Part shown: piece after piece, positions 13,332 through 34,988 of the stretch | How the letters are laid out: every line of letters starts with the position of its first letter | How positions within the stretch are numbered: position 1 is the stretch's first letter | Assembly: GCA_000499405.2 (NCBI GenBank) | Contig: HG738138.1 | Location: 5,071,011-5,135,010 of the forward strand | From: Onchocerca volvulus | Lineage: Eukaryota > Nematoda > Chromadorea > Rhabditida > Onchocercidae | Direction of reading: 5' to 3' | DNA: 64,000 bases | Notes under the pieces: generated by a model | What the model saw: the letters and a program-made list of their open reading frames with translations, nothing else | Database searches by the model: none | What the model was told of the DNA's origin: nothing | Translations under genes and position numbers: made by a program

Positions 13332-13854
13332 TCAGCTGTTTTGTCCTTCCAATCCATTCTCTATGCTCCTGTCATCTGTTGATATACTATTTATAAGTTT
13401 TCTTAATCTCTGGTAAGACATTTCGAAGTCGTCAAGATTTATATTACTCCAAATCATTGTATTTGTTATATTCTGCTAATTTATCAGCTGTATTATTTCA
13501 AATCTTTTCTTGAACACTCCCTATCGAACTGGAGGACGAAGGATTTTTGAGGTATGATAAAGTTGTTTGTCAGGTGCATCGTTTCTTGAAAGCTCGGAGA
13601 TTACTTCATCAAGAGAGAAGGGACGAAATCTTTGTGAATCCAATCTTCTCTTGCAAATGTTCAATTGTGACTCTGTTGGCGCCCCGGTACAAATGCAACA
13701 AGATAATGGAGGGATATTTATTGATTGATTGTTGATTGGTGAAGGATGCAATTGAATTATTTCTTGAAGATTCACTATTTTTTGTTATTTCAGTTAAATT
13801 TCTCAATTGTAATTCCTTGATTTGAAGCGGTTTCTGAATCACCCACTTTTCCAT
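13332..13854 (-). CDS. Tentative three-exon gene, unknown function
   Basis: Not recognised. Proposed exons: 13854-13776, 13672-13530 and 13472-13332, with introns of 103 and 57 bases. Junctions are AAT A|GTGAATC to CCAACAG|AG (phase 1) and CCTCCA|GTTCGA to TTAGCAG|AAT (phase 0). The joined frame is 120 residues with mixed, polar composition. It starts MEKWVIQKPLQIKELQ, passes through SLDEVISELSRNDAPDKQL, and ends with a helical stretch containing YQRLRKLINSIS. No signal peptide, membrane segment or known motif is visible. All three phases agree, but the donors are weak and the second intron is very short, so a decayed gene is possible. It lies 73 bases from a divergent ORF at 13928. Confidence 0.4.
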
Positions 13855-13927
13855 ATCGTTAAGGGAACATCATAATAATCCCATGCACTTCAAAATTTCT
13901 ATTGATGGCATTTAGTATTGTCTGGCG

Positions 13928-14257
13928 ATGAATGATCGATCTGTGATCAGTCTCATATTGCTTCGCAGCAATCATTACGAAAATAAGCAGTATTCGAGAT
14001 TATTTGCACTGATATTGTTCAGAATGACTCTCCGCTTATATTATTCACTTGGCTTTTCCGAACGAATTCCGCAGTATTGTTTTCTCAACAAAAATAAAAG
14101 TACAAGAACATTAGCAATTATAGGGACCGACAAACTGAAGAAAGTTTTACATCAGTCCGAAAAGAATTACCGAACAATAGAGCAAGAAAAAGCGATAGAA
14201 TTGAAGATTATTTTAGCGATGCAATCTCAAGAATCGCTGCTATCAAATGATTTTTGA
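13928..14257 (+). CDS. Tentative single-exon ORF, 109 aa, unknown function
   Basis: Not recognised. It opens with an ATG and has a basic, leucine-rich N-terminal third (MNDRSVISLILLRS..., FRMTLRLYYSLGF). A polar, Lys/Glu-rich C-terminal half includes EKNYRTIEQEKAIELK and ends SLLSNDF. The basic hydrophobic start would fit a mitochondrial presequence, but that is a guess. Composition is less Phe/Ile/Lys-biased than the chance ORFs nearby. It is divergent from the minus gene starting at 13854, and the short gap could be a shared promoter. An ORF of this length can arise by chance in this AT-rich sequence. Confidence 0.33.
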   Translation: MNDRSVISLILLRSNHYENKQYSRLFALILFRMTLRLYYSLGFSERIPQYCFLNKNKSTRTLAIIGTDKLKKVLHQSEKNYRTIEQEKAIELKIILAMQSQESLLSNDF

Positions 14258-17200
14258 TAATGATAATGATAACAGCATATCTATCTGTATATATGATGTT
14301 TCATTCAAAATTTTTAACACCAGCTGAACTTCTTTTTTCATCATTTTTACAGTCACATGTTTGAATAGTCTGTTCAATAAATGCATTAACGACGTCGACT
14401 TGTTGTATGAATTGCCATCTTTTTCTTCTGTTCAGATCGCCAGGAGTACTTAAGAAGGCATGACTTTGCTTTTTTTTCACAAAAAAAGAAAATTGCTGGT
14501 TTCATTAAATCATTCATCGAACTTATCAATTATTTATATTCACTCGATTGCTATAGAAACCAGTTAACATCAGGTGATAACAAATCATGGACAATTTGAT
14601 CAGTCTTTTGATTACTTTAAAAGATTTTCTCACTTTTGGTCAAAAAGGAAGTATTGGTAAAATTAAACATCTTACCAGTTTACTTTTTTGTAAATATTTA
14701 GAGATTAATTATACTTCAATTTTTAGAGTTGAAGAATGAAAAATTGCAAATGTGGAATCAAGGTTATTTCATTGGACATATTGACAAATAACCTCTAATT
14801 TATGACACCAACAATTTTATTGAAGTTAATTCTCATTTGGCAAAACATGTAAGTTGTCGATAATGTCCAACTTTTTCTGTTGAGGAAACATTAAATCATT
14901 ATTATTTGCTGCAGACACGATAAAAGTATTCAAAAAGCTAAATCCTATTTTATTAGTATTCTTTAGCATACAAAAAAAAGAAATTTTTTTAAAATCTTTT
15001 CTTTTAATTAATTCAAATTTTCGTTGATTTCTTAAATTGAATAAATGAATTCGCGCATATAAGAATAACCAAATGAACATTACTGAATTTAAATATATGT
15101 ACCAACTCATGGTATATAATTCATAGTACGTACCAACATTGAATGAAATTTCTTTAGCAATCCTTGTTGCTGCATTCTAATCACGTATCGCCGTCAGCCA
15201 ATATGTTTATGCTTTTTTTACGAAAAATATGGACTAGTAAAGTAAATGAAGGAAAAATAAGTCAGAAATGCAATATCACAATAGAATTATAGCATCAGTT
15301 ATTACACTGTAATGGTAATAATATTAACGATGTGAAACGGTCAAACGATTATTAAATTTCAAATTTATTAAAGCACATGCAGATCTCCTGTACATATTTT
15401 TTTATGCAGTTTAATATGGTATGCTCGTATTGTGAATTTATCCACGATCACAAAAATAACAACGAAATTCTTCTTTCTTGATCTGTAACGAACATTGAAT
15501 CAAATTTTCATCTACACCGAATAATATGAATTTTTGTATGTTTTTTCATTTAACCATTATAGTGAATAATCGGTGACAATGTGGACAAAGAGCAATCGAA
15601 TTTTTATCTCCCATTTGATATTTCTTAAGTTTTTTGATGGATATTAGTCAATATTGCTGTCGTTAGTCGCAATTTCAACATTCGATTAATCAATGCTGCT
15701 CTATGAGAAAGAAAACAATATTTGGTATTTGGATGATTGATAATCAGAAAAAAAAAAGAAAAAAAAAAAAACAAGGACATTTTCAGGACAATTAGTTACA
15801 TCACTCCTTATAATTCTATGTTGGAAAATTTTATCAAGTATTATATTAAAAGGTTTCCCATTTTTTTATTAGAATATCAAAGGCTTCTAAAAATGCGTCA
15901 TAAAATTATTCGTTGTTTAGTGGATTTTGTTTTGTTCATTTATAATCAATGATCGATATGTTGGTGGCATATTTTTATAATTATTCATGTGAAGCTTTCC
16001 GATTCACATTAACAAACATGCTGAAACTTTTGTTATTTCTAAATCTGACATTCCTTGTGATGTTTCAATGTACGTTTTCGGAGACGAAATTTCGACTACA
16101 ATTTCTCCACTAAGTGTATTGTTTTGTTCCTCGTTGCTTTTAAACTGTTGCTGATTTCTATTGAATTATCTTTAATATTACGAAAAGTACCTGTATAGTG
16201 TAGAAAAATTTATGTTCAAAGCAAATGATCCTGTCCTTCCGTTTTGTTGATGCAAAAAAAAAAAGAAAAGAAGTTAGTCTTTTATTTATTGACAAATTTA
16301 ACAGAATTCATTGAGAATTAAAAAATATTCCTGTACATATTATATGATTTAAGCGCAGTTGCCTCAAGCTGCAAGGTAGAATAAATTTGTCTGCAGAAGG
16401 AAGGAATGAGGGAAGACTACAGAAATACACAAGCTAATGAAATAATGATAAAAATGATCAAAGTATAGAATAAAATTAGAGAAAAGATAGTAAAGCAAGC
16501 TCCGAAAACTATGATTTTCAATTTTCAATTTTAATGCTTCTTTTTCTGGCACTAAAAAAGTAAGTAACCCTTTGTTGTATCAACATTTGTTTCCATTATT
16601 CACGGACTTCCATTGTATTGATATAAGTTTTTAGTTTTTCAACAGAAATGTGTCATTCCCAACTTAAGGTTGACTTTCGTTAAGATTAAATGAACAGTTA
16701 AAAAAATTTTTTATTACTGTCCCTTCTCATAAAGAATGTTCATTTTCAAATTTACTTGATCTTCCATTGCTGAATTGGAAGTTTAGAAAATTTACAAAAT
16801 TTTGATCTGTGTGAAGTATTAAAATTACTATCAATCAATAAAAAAAAAAGCGAAGAATCGACCAAAATCAGAACAGATAACAGTAGCATGAAAGAAGTCA
16901 AATAAGAAGTCCAAACAAACATGTTAATCTGATCTAAAGTCAAAGTAGTACGCATATCATAGATGAAAGAGGACAACAGTCGAATACAAATCACTCAGTG
17001 AAAAAAGGATTTTTTGACTTTTTCCTGCGAAAATTTGTCATTGCAAACATTTTTCTCAGACTGAACATCGCAAAATAAGATGGAGTTTACTTCAGCATAA
17101 ATAATTTAATTTTGAGAAATTTAAAAGTGAGAAACAGATTAAATTTGATTTCTATCAAATGAGGCTACATTGCAAATCCTAAAAAAAATTTCATTCTGAA

Positions 17201-20200
17201 ATTTTGCACATGCTTATTAAAACTGTTGTTATTGGAATAAAAAAGTAATCAACTGATCAAGCGAATCTATTTCTATTCAAGCAGAAAGATTTGCAAAGGA
17301 TTAGAAAAGGCATTGTGAATCCATGGGTTTTATGAAATTCTTGCATATTTGAAAAGAAATTTCGAACGAATCAAAGAATTCTTTTTTACATTGATTTTTA
17401 GTTTCTAGATTTTGTAAAACAAAAATTTAGATGCCTCCTTTTGAGCTATCAAATTTCTAATAATCAGGAAATGCATCAATTTCTAAATTTTATAGATTGA
17501 AATACAGAATCAATCAGAAAACTTTTGGATATCCAAGATTTTTGGGTTTAAAAGTTTGAACTGACGAATATAAATTTTGGAATATAGAAATTAGCTTCAT
17601 CACTACTTGCAATAAAGAACGAGCCAGAAAATTAATACAACGGTTGAGGATATGAGTACAGTCTGCAATGAAGTTGCTTGAATTTTTTTTGAAAACTTTT
17701 TTTTGACAATTTAATATGACTGCACTACAACTGCCACGCGAAAAATTCATCAGAAAATTCAAACAGTTTTCATTATTTAGGTTGAAATAATACAGTTTTG
17801 TTAAAATTATTTTTTTGAACAGCTTATTTAATCGGCTTTCTTTGAGAGTTAATAGACAAAGCTATTTGAAACAGAATAATTGAGCAATAAGTGAAAATTA
17901 TAATTTTAGATTTTTAAACTTGGATTAAAATTTGACAGATTTGAATTAGTGATAGACTTTTTCAAATAATGCAAGTTCTGATTTTGTCTTCTTGATCTTG
18001 ATTGATCATAATACTGTCATGTCCGGCGTTCCTGAATAATCCAGAATCTTCTCATTAACGTGTCGTTTTCTTGTACTTACCGCCATCGGTTCCATATTAT
18101 ATGCTTCAGATGTGAACAAAAAATATTTCGTATTGCTTTGAGTTTTGATTTTATGAATTTATTGAAAATGAAAGAAGAATATTGTGAGATTCATTTATTG
18201 ATATTCTATTTAAATGCACGCTTATTGTAGTACTTTCGGTAAATTAGAAGGTAATCATGCGGTATTTAATACAAATAAAAAAAATTTTATTCTAGCTTTT
18301 TAAAGAATAAGTATTTTCCTTTTCTGTTTCGCGCACGATGTATGAAAACTTGATTTATTGCTTTCCGCTTTTTGTTTCATCCTATCCATACCTTTTTTCT
18401 TCTTTTTTGCAAATTAATTTCGAATAAATGCATTGTAATATCTATATTAAAAAAAAATTACAATACAGCAAGATGGGATGGAAAATAAAGAAGTTTATTG
18501 TGCAAAAGTAACTTCTCCTATTGAATACCTTTTAAAAGACAAAATTTGTTTTCTGTGCAATAAAGGATGCCTTGATATTGATGTCAGTTATTTACTATAA
18601 CATTTTTTGGTTATGTGAAATTGAGGAAGGAATACGACTTGTTTTTGAAGGCTTGCTCTATGGTAATTTTAGCATCTCGAGGTTTGCTCTATCATGTCTG
18701 AAATGTAGTGGAACAATTTAAAATTTTGACATTCATCTAAAATGTCATTTCGTCACTTTTTTAAATAAGCTTGAAACATTTAATTTCTAGCTAGCAGAAA
18801 AACTTTTTTCGTTTAACGTTCAATATTACTTTTTGATTTTCCTTCTCTTTTTTCAGTTTTTTTCAGCTTTCTTTTGTTTAGTATTTGTTAAAGAAACTCT
18901 ATTGCAGCGTATTCATTTTACATGGATTTAGTTTTGTCATACGCATCTTTATTGAAAAATAGTCCTCATAATCATAACCCCAAATGTTCTAAATTGGCAC
19001 TTTTTGAAATTCCCATAAAGAAAAGAAACGATTGGAGATTTTATTTTAGTTATGAGAATAAGTATAATCGTTAAAATTAAAAGTCAAAGTTATGATCACT
19101 AAAATAATAAATCCGAATAGCAAATAGTATCAAAAATTTAGAAATTCTATTGGAAATTTCAATTTAATTTGCATGTCATAACCAAATCTGAGATTTTACT
19201 CTCGTTAGCAATTGTTCCTCTTTGATTTCAGGTTATAAATTAGAATATTTAAACAAAATTTGCTGAGAATTAAATTCTCTATAGATTGGATGAAACAATA
19301 ATGCTGCAATGCTATTAATAAGAAATGTTCAGAGAAAAATTACCGAATGCTTTCCAATTGTGAAAGTTGGCGTATTATTGAGACGCACAATTAATGATAA
19401 ATTTACAATAATATAAATGAAGAACTTTGAATGCGAAAAAAAAGGAACAGGAAGAATTAATTCCGTGATTTCTTCACCAAATTTCATCAAATGAAAAAAA
19501 AATTTTTTTGCAATCCTTAAAGCAGGAGAAAATTTTGAAGCTGAAGTCAATGAGAGAGAAAAAAACAGAAAAACTTTTTCTTTGTATTGTCATATTTTAT
19601 CTCTCTTCATTTTTTTGTTTATATCAGTTTCTTGCGGACAAAACTACCATTTATTCCGGCAGAAGTTATTATATCAATTTGAATGTTTAATCTGTTCAAC
19701 TGTTTCAGACAAATCGAAAATATTCTATTTCATAAATTTATGTGGAACAAACACCCAACACATTTCACTGATTTTGATGCTACGCTTTTTTTTTTTTCGA
19801 AATTGAGAACTTCCCTCTGTCTCATTAACGTTTGCCACCCCTATAAGTTATTTCGAATAAAATAATTTACGAATGAACTTTCCTTTTCATTTGCAGAAAA
19901 CTTTGCAGTAAAATAACCAGTTCAAATACATTAGGGATGGAAATGTGCAGAGAAGCATACAATCTAAAAGATCAAACTGAGACATTTGTTTAAGGATGAT
20001 AATGATTCGAAAAATTGGCTAATGATAATAACTGATATTGAATGTTGGTGATTGAGTAGCGAGAAATATAAGAAGCCGGATGGATCGCAAAAACGACTTT
20101 CTCTTACCCTTTTTCCTTCCGTACATTTCGCAACTTTTGTCATCGTCTATTCGTTTGTAGTTCAAGTTGCTCCGTCGGGTCCACTGATGCTTCTCGTTTT

Positions 20201-21517
20201 CAGACTTCTAATTGTGCCAGTTTGCACCGATTCACTTGCATGATGATGCAGTTGCAATATGCAGTACTACTTTTTTGCACAGTGATCGGTTTCATTTCAT
20301 TTTCTCTTCACTGCATACAAGCACCACATGCAAACGCATCACACAACTTTCAATCCTTCTTTCATTATTGTTCCACATCAATTTATGCGATCCAAATTTT
20401 CGAGTTGTCTGAGACAGTTAAATGGATGAAACATTCAGATTGACATAGTAACATCTGCAGATATAAGCAATACTGCTGTAGTTGCATTAAACTCTGTTGC
20501 TATACCTGTTGCACGCTGCAATCACGGCATCATTTGCAGTTTCCTAACTATTACACAAACTTCTGATAGATGCCCCTCAGTTTTTTGATTTGAATTAATT
20601 AAATCTGCTAACGTTAATAAAATGTTTTAAAATGGCGCGCAATTAAAATGTTCCATCATTCAAGAATCAGATGTAGTATCATAAGAATCAATTATGTTAT
20701 TCAGTGCAGAACTGTGGTATCACGGAATTTCCCGTACGTCGGATACAACAGTATATCAATCAGCCTTACGATAAATGACGGTATTTTGTTGAATGCATCA
20801 ACTGATTGAACGTTGCATATTCTTGTAGTGAAATATTATTTAATTTCATCTCAAGTTTGGATTTGCTTTTGCATTATCATATATATATATATATATAAAC
20901 ACATATATATTTAGCATTATCATATCTTTACAAATGATAATGCACTCACAATTTTTCCTGTCAGCCTTCCTGATGCTGGTAATAATTTGACATATTCATA
21001 AAATTATTATTAAAAAATGCGAATTTAGTATTCATAGCAAAGTCAGAATTTACATAAGAGACTAGAATTTGAAAGAGAAATATTATTATAAGGATTCGAA
21101 AAGAATTTTCTTCAATAATATGAGAAAAACGTTCATTTTGAGATTCTAAATAATAAATATCATTAATTTACTTGAGATAAATTCTTCACAGACAATCATA
21201 GCGTAAAAATCAGAATTTCTATTCATTTCCTTCAGAATTATTTTAATATTGACAAAATGAAATTTTTAGCATTATAATTATGTAAAAATGAGAATTCGAC
21301 TTTTTTCCACAACAACTTGAATTTTTTAATTGCTGTTTATTGATAAGATCCAAAGTTTTTGGTGGTCTACGAGTAGATACCAGTCAAAAATTTGAATTCA
21401 TTCAATACTTTTTGTACCATTGAATAGGAATTGGATAGTGTTTGATAAATTATAAGTCAGTTTTAGTTACAGTTTCATCGAGTCAGTGGAAATGGCCTAT
21501 ATAATGAAGAAGGGTAT
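14258..21517. other. Long AT-rich stretch, few coding signals
   Basis: No recognised gene across about 7.3 kb upstream of the glutaredoxin. Open frames here are Phe/Ile/Asn/Lys-rich and short. The one segment with some coding character is a possible secreted peptide at 20239-20443 (listed separately). An (AT)n run sits at about 20879-20899. Confidence 0.5.
20239..20443 (+). CDS. Possible short secreted protein
   Basis: Not recognised. Three consecutive ATG codons open a frame of about 67 residues beginning MMMQLQYAVLLFCTVIGF. This is a typical hydrophobic signal-peptide core, followed by a plausible cleavage region (LHCIQAPHANA) and a short polar mature part ending in a TGA. A TTTTCAG acceptor lies 38 bases upstream of the first ATG. 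Mature-part cysteines are few and no propeptide cleavage sites for neuropeptides are obvious. Chance origin is quite possible. Confidence 0.3.
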
Positions 21518-23834
21518 ATGGAGAAGATAATACAAAGTCATAAAGTGGTGATTTTTTCGAAAACTTATTGCCCATACAGTGTTAGAATGAAGAACTTAAT
21601 AGAAAACTACAATATCACGGACCAGATAGTTATGGAGCTTAATCTTCAATCCGACATGCATAAAATGCAGGTAATTTCTATGGTTCAAGAAAAGAATTTT
21701 CGTAAATGTTGAATCTTGTAAAATTAAATCATTTGTTCCCCCAAAAAAAGCATTGGATCTTTAGGCATTTACACAAACATCTTTTTGAAGAATATTTTTA
21801 GCAACAAATATGTCAAATTGTTTAAATCACCGTCATTAATGAAAGAATTCCAATTCATTTGAAAGCGATTCATTCTAGTTAACTTATATGGATCTTATTT
21901 TCTTAAAAGTAACTGCTGTGCTTTTCTTACCCACCATTCCTCACTATAAATTAAAAAATTTGATTTGCTAGAATATTTGAGGCAAAACAATCGTTAAATT
22001 ATAAAGAAAATCATTTCTCATCGGGTAGCAGTTGACATTTTAGTATAGAATGTAGAATAATTTGCTAATTAATAGTACCTATACAGGTTTAATTCTGATC
22101 AGCATTTTGTCCATGTTGTTTCCTCTTCATTTTATCATTTCACTTCATTTGGAAAAACGGATGCATGCATGCCGTAAGTGTAATAAGTGCATTATAATGC
22201 CATGTTTCATCATTAATCTAATAAAAACCAATTATTAAAAAAGTTAAATCAAAAAAGAACTTTCGAAAAAACTGTCATATATTTTGAACATTACGCACTG
22301 GTTAACTATTACTGATCAGATTTCAATCGAAAGTACAGTGTTTCATGAATTAAAATTGACAGAGATATAAACTGAAGTAATGGTACTTAACAACAGCTAT
22401 CGATTGTCGTTAAAGTGATAAGTTCATAAATAATAGAATATTTCTGCACTGGTGATGTGTAAATGAATATATTTAAAACTTCTAAGCATATGTTAGGACC
22501 ATTAATAAATTTCCAGGTTCATTTTGTATGGAATTGAAATCTCACCCAAGTTCCCCACTTTATGGAAAAATTAAGTCGGATCCAAAGCAAATAATCGCTT
22601 TGTCACAGTGATTCGATGATATGCCTCTAACATAATAATATTAATTCATGCATAATCTTAACCTAATCAGCAGGATCTTTTTCTTGCAGTCATGTCATAT
22701 TGTGAGTTTCATGATGGGCAACATACTCTTCATTCTGCAGAAAACTTTTAAAAATTCACTTTCATGAATGAAATATCAAAAATTTGGATGCGAAAATAAT
22801 ATTTCGTAGTTTTTGTCTTGAATAAGAAAACAAGAAACCAATATACTGCAAGTATTTTATGATACACATAATTGAAAATAGTTTAAGATGCCTGTTCTGA
22901 AACTAAACTCTATTTTTCTTCACAGCTATGATCATTGCAGTTTGTGAATAGGAAGCAAAAAATATTATTATAAGAACATTTGTCATTACAACGTGTCAGA
23001 AAAAAATATACATTACTATTTGTATTTTTAAAATGAACGTAGAAGTTTGTGAAAACTTTAAGGAATTCGTCAAAATTGCTGAATTCATAAACTGAAAAAT
23101 CAAATTTTATTAGATTTGCAAAACTTTTACCGTCTTTTTATAAGCAGAATTATAAAATAAGCACGAATTTTAACTTTATTAAAAAAGAAACGAAGAACTT
23201 CAAATACAAATATAATAATCAAAAAAAAAAAAAAAAAAACGAAGAACTTCAAGATGTAAAATATAATGTTACCTTGTGCTTAAACTCAGAAATTTCGTCT
23301 TAAGTTTTTTATTAATTAAGATTTCATTTGGAAAAATCATTGATTTGATATCCCACTAGCTAGATCATTACTGTAAAATCACATCTGCCATTGGTATGTA
23401 AATAACATCCAGAGATTAAATCATCCAAAATCGATATGAAAACTTAATTCTGAGCAAAGTACTGAGATTATCCGCTTGAAAACTTAATCCTATCATACAA
23501 ACTCTAGACCGTTGTTCAAATAAGATCCATATCGATTCATACTTGAAACCATTAAAAAAATTATTTCACGCTACTGCATAAAACTTTTAAATTGGCTACT
23601 TGCTGGAAAGCTGATACTCGCTGACTTCTGCAGTTGCGTGCTTTTTTGCAGGATTATCTCAAACGCAGGAGTGGTGGTATTCGAACAGTACCACAGTTAT
23701 ATGTCAATGGAAAGTTTATTGGTGGTTTTGATACAGTTAAACGGAAAGAAATGAGTGGTGAATTAGCAAAAATATTTACTGGAGCAGGCATAACGCCTAA
23801 AAAGTCATTACTGCCTCGCAAAGAAAAATGTTAG
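21518..23834 (+). CDS. Glutaredoxin with CPYS active site
   Basis: A small cytosolic-type glutaredoxin that would reduce glutathione-mixed disulfides or handle Fe-S clusters. Exons are 21518-21670 and 23652-23834; the donor CAG|GTAATT and acceptor TTTTTTGCAG|GAT are both phase 0, and the intron is 1981 bases. The joined protein is 111 residues. Visible landmarks: VVIFSKTYCPYS (active site Cys18, with Ser at position 21 where dithiol members have Cys), IRTVP (residues 61-65, the cis-Pro loop that binds glutathione) and NGKFIGG (the GG turn, 75-76). Relative to the family it has an unusual basic C-terminal extension after GAGI, ending KEKC. The start is the only in-frame ATG in exon 1; upstream the frame runs on without a Met. 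No signal peptide is visible. Confidence 0.85.
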
Positions 23835-26745
23835 TTTAAATGCTTGATAAAAACTTAATTCATTATTTACAATAATCAAAGATCGAAAGTAAGGGGATAA
23901 TTCTAGTAAGTTTTTGCTGATGGGAAGCTTCAATTTTCGCATGATTGCAAAATTATTGAATTTGTCGAATCATTTCCTAAATAATGAAAACCGTTTCAGA
24001 AGATAATCGAATTTCCAAATGTCAAAGCAGCCGTGGTAGATTTAGTTTCCTGTCTCAATGGCTTTGACATATGGAAAACAATTATAATTAGATCATTTAT
24101 TTTTCATAACTTTGGTTGTTCACACACTGCCAATGAAAAATTTTTCCATTATTTTATACGACTTAAACATTTTCTCGTGTATTTCTAGCATTTTTGTTTT
24201 CAAAGTTCTGAAACAGCCAAGCAATTCTTTTTCTCTCGAGATTCTAATAAAAGTCCGGTTACAGAATTAATTGCATAAACATTTAGCGATAACTTCTTGA
24301 ATGATCCAATTCACATCTATTAAGCATGCCATTTCATAGTTCTATCTATTCGATGTTCAACAGCAAAAATAGATTGTAATTTTTTTTCCGCCTGTTTTAA
24401 TTTCATATTTTTTTCTTTTTTTTTTTTTTGAAAATCACAAGATTTTTGTAATTTGTCTTCATAAGGTCATGCTCATTTTTACACCATATAACTTTTTCTG
24501 ACTCCCTTATAAAAAGGCGGAAATGGCCTTTCTTCCCATCCTACTCATCTGTTGAATTGAAAAAGAAAATTAGCACCGCAGGACACAAAAGGTGCGATTC
24601 CTCGTATTTTGATCTCACTAAAAAAGTGATAACCTGTTCGAACTGATGATGTCAAAAATCCAAACAGATGTAATGAGGAAGTATTCATTTTTGACTGTAT
24701 CGCCACTTTTCCATTTATGCTCTTCCACAGTAACGAATAGAATAACCAAAACAAAAGTTCAACGGATTGATAATACGTTATGAGTTTGCTGTCATAACTC
24801 AGATTGTCACCATTTATATTGACATCAATAACTCCTCCTGAACTATGGCAGAATCTAATCAAAAACGCTAATTTTCCTATCCAATTAATCATTATATAAT
24901 CATCCTTTTCAGCGAGGAAACAAACATACTTCCCTTAAATAACAAAAAACAGATTTTGAGCAGAAATCGAATGAGTTTATGACATCTTAATGACCGAGGA
25001 ACAATGCATCAATGAAACCCACATATAGATTCCCTATGTACAATGACATTGGACTACGTGCCGTTCATAAAGAATTCTTATCAAGTACCAACAGAGACCA
25101 TCTATCAATTTCCACATCCTCGAAAATTGGTAAAAACCTGCTCCTCTACAGTTTGTCCAAATAGTTGTCAATGTAACATTTCATCGTTGAAGACTTTGCT
25201 GAACAGTGCGAAATGAACACTCAAAACCGCCACTAATTTGAAATATTTAATCTTATGTTTAGCAATACAAGGTCAAAGATATTCACACAACTAAAGCCTG
25301 AAAAAGTGGAAAAAATAAGCGCCCCTAATTTTCGCAGATTTTATTCAAATTTTCCATAAAAATCACGCGTATCCCCGATTCTGGAAATGACAACATTTTA
25401 ATGATGTGAGCTATTTAGCAATAAAATGGAAATCAGTTATGCATGAAATTGCAGAAGGAAATACAGATTCAGGAGAAGCCAATGAATTCTTTAGACCATT
25501 TAAATGGCAGGTTTTCAGGGAAAGAGAACGGCGGAAGATCAGCAAGAATGATGACTTCATAAAATACAGGAAAACTACGCAAAATTATCAAACAGCCGCA
25601 TTATACAAGTGAACAATTACAAAAAATACGGCTAACAATTAAGCACCTAAAAACATAATCAGAGTAACAAAATGCCAGTAAATGTAACTTATCAGAGTAA
25701 CAATCGAAAATTATTTCCTGATGACCGATTCTCTTTGCAACTTGAAGAAATTTTACACAACAAAAGTTTCCTGCAGATTTCTCTGGAAATATTTCATTTC
25801 TTCAAGAAGAGACAGGATTTTTAATCAATAAGTATCATATATAGATCAAAATCGTATGTATAGTCATCAATCATCACACTATATATATGTATATATGCGT
25901 ATATATATGCGCACATTATAAGCCTACTCACTAATTAAGCAAGCGCATATTTTAAATTTGTTGTCAAAAAATACAGTTGAACTTCGGAGAAAAATTCGTT
26001 ACAACAAAAGTCGAGCACAGTAATGTAACATGAGGAGCGATCGAACAGATGAAATGGTATATACAATCGGGCTCCAAAAAAAAAGTCAACACTGATACAA
26101 AAAGTAAACTGACACAGGGATAATCTTGCTTGCCCATAACAGTTAAACGGAAATTTACAGCATTTCAACTTTATGAAGAAAAATGTTAAGTCTAACATGT
26201 ATGCACACATATTTTCTATTTCAAAAAAAAAAAGATTAGATTACAAGTACAGATAGACTGAAATTAGTGATTCGAAAATCATGCATGTAAATTTGTTAAT
26301 CAAAAGAGCAACATAAATCGATATGCATATGCATCAACCATCAAAAAGTTCATCGATGGACACCCCATAACTAATATAGTTCAAAATAACAAATGGATAA
26401 GATGATAAACAAACCGCGATAATTGCGCAACGCTAAACAATGGATAAATACAATAACACTCCAGAAGAAATTTTGTAAACAGGAACGCTTTAATTTCAGT
26501 AAGCATGATCTGAATAAGTCAAGATTTCGAAATTCAGTTATAAAAAATATAGAAGCAAAATATTAAGAAATAAGAAAATTTAAAGACAGAAAATAAAATA
26601 ATCATAAGTTTGCAACTAATTAAAACAGAAAAAACCAGTAAAAATGTTTCAAAATCAATAAAAATTTTTGAAAGCACTGAAATGGTACAAAATATACAAA
26701 ATAAAATAGAAAAAGAGAAAAATAAAAATGAACAAAATGAAACAA
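23835..26745. other. Spacer between glutaredoxin and the kinase gene
   Basis: AT-rich intergenic DNA. A 115-codon minus ORF (24545-24892) and a short plus ORF near 25436-25612 were considered and not accepted. Alternating (AT)n-type sequence occurs at about 25878-25912. The 3' ends of the two converging genes must lie at its edges. Confidence 0.5.
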
Positions 26746-34212
<7,467 letters not shown>

Positions 34213-34988
34213 GCTTTCCAGGCTCACTTTACTGATAACTATCGTCCATCAACCCACTCTCCAAATATATGGGTGAGAGAGACAGAATGGGGTTTTCAGT
34301 TTAAAAAGAGTATTATTCTTCGTATATGCTGAAATCCAGTCAATGAAGAGCTGATAATCGTTCAGCAATAATTCTTACGAATGTTTAGAACTGCTAAACC
34401 TCTGAAGGAGACTTGCGCAGCAGTACCAGCACTCATTGGATAACAAAATATGACGCTTTCCAGCAATATTAGTTCAGAAGCCGAAAGCATGAGGTGACAT
34501 CACACCTGAAATACAGCAAGGCTTTTAGAATAAATTGTAGAAAAGAGTTTAAGACGTGAATTCGGATATTTAAAATTTCATAAACCGAATATGCGATTGA
34601 TCACAACGTTTTTATCTTTTTCATATAATGTCACTTCCTCTATTACCCTCCTTTCTCAGTTCTGAGTTCTTTGAAATAATAGTCCGTTGATACTAACCAA
34701 TCGGAAGAACAATCCATAGACAACTTTTAAGATTACAGGAATTTGTAATATGTAAATGTCATTATTATAATTAGAAAATTCTATATAACTGCAAAATCCG
34801 GGATTCTTCATTTTAATTCTTACCAATGATCTTATTTTTCCGCTTCACAAAACCTCAGTCCTAATTCCCATCGAACATGACTTGTCTTATTGTCTCCTTT
34901 ATCTCAGCTGGGAACTACTCCGTACAGCAATAAAACTTCATAAAAAAACAAGACTAAATACCCCAAAGCCTGCTTCTCGTTCTTAGAG

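Noticed and set aside
14826..15110. 94-codon minus ORF with signal-anchor-like start
   Set aside because: Low-complexity Phe/Lys/Asn composition over a poly-A region; the protein-like C-terminal 30 residues are not enough without splice or homology support.
24545..24892. 115-codon ATG ORF on the minus strand
   Set aside because: Length is within what chance gives over both strands of AT-rich sequence. There is no recognised motif, no splice context and a Phe/Leu/Ser-heavy composition.
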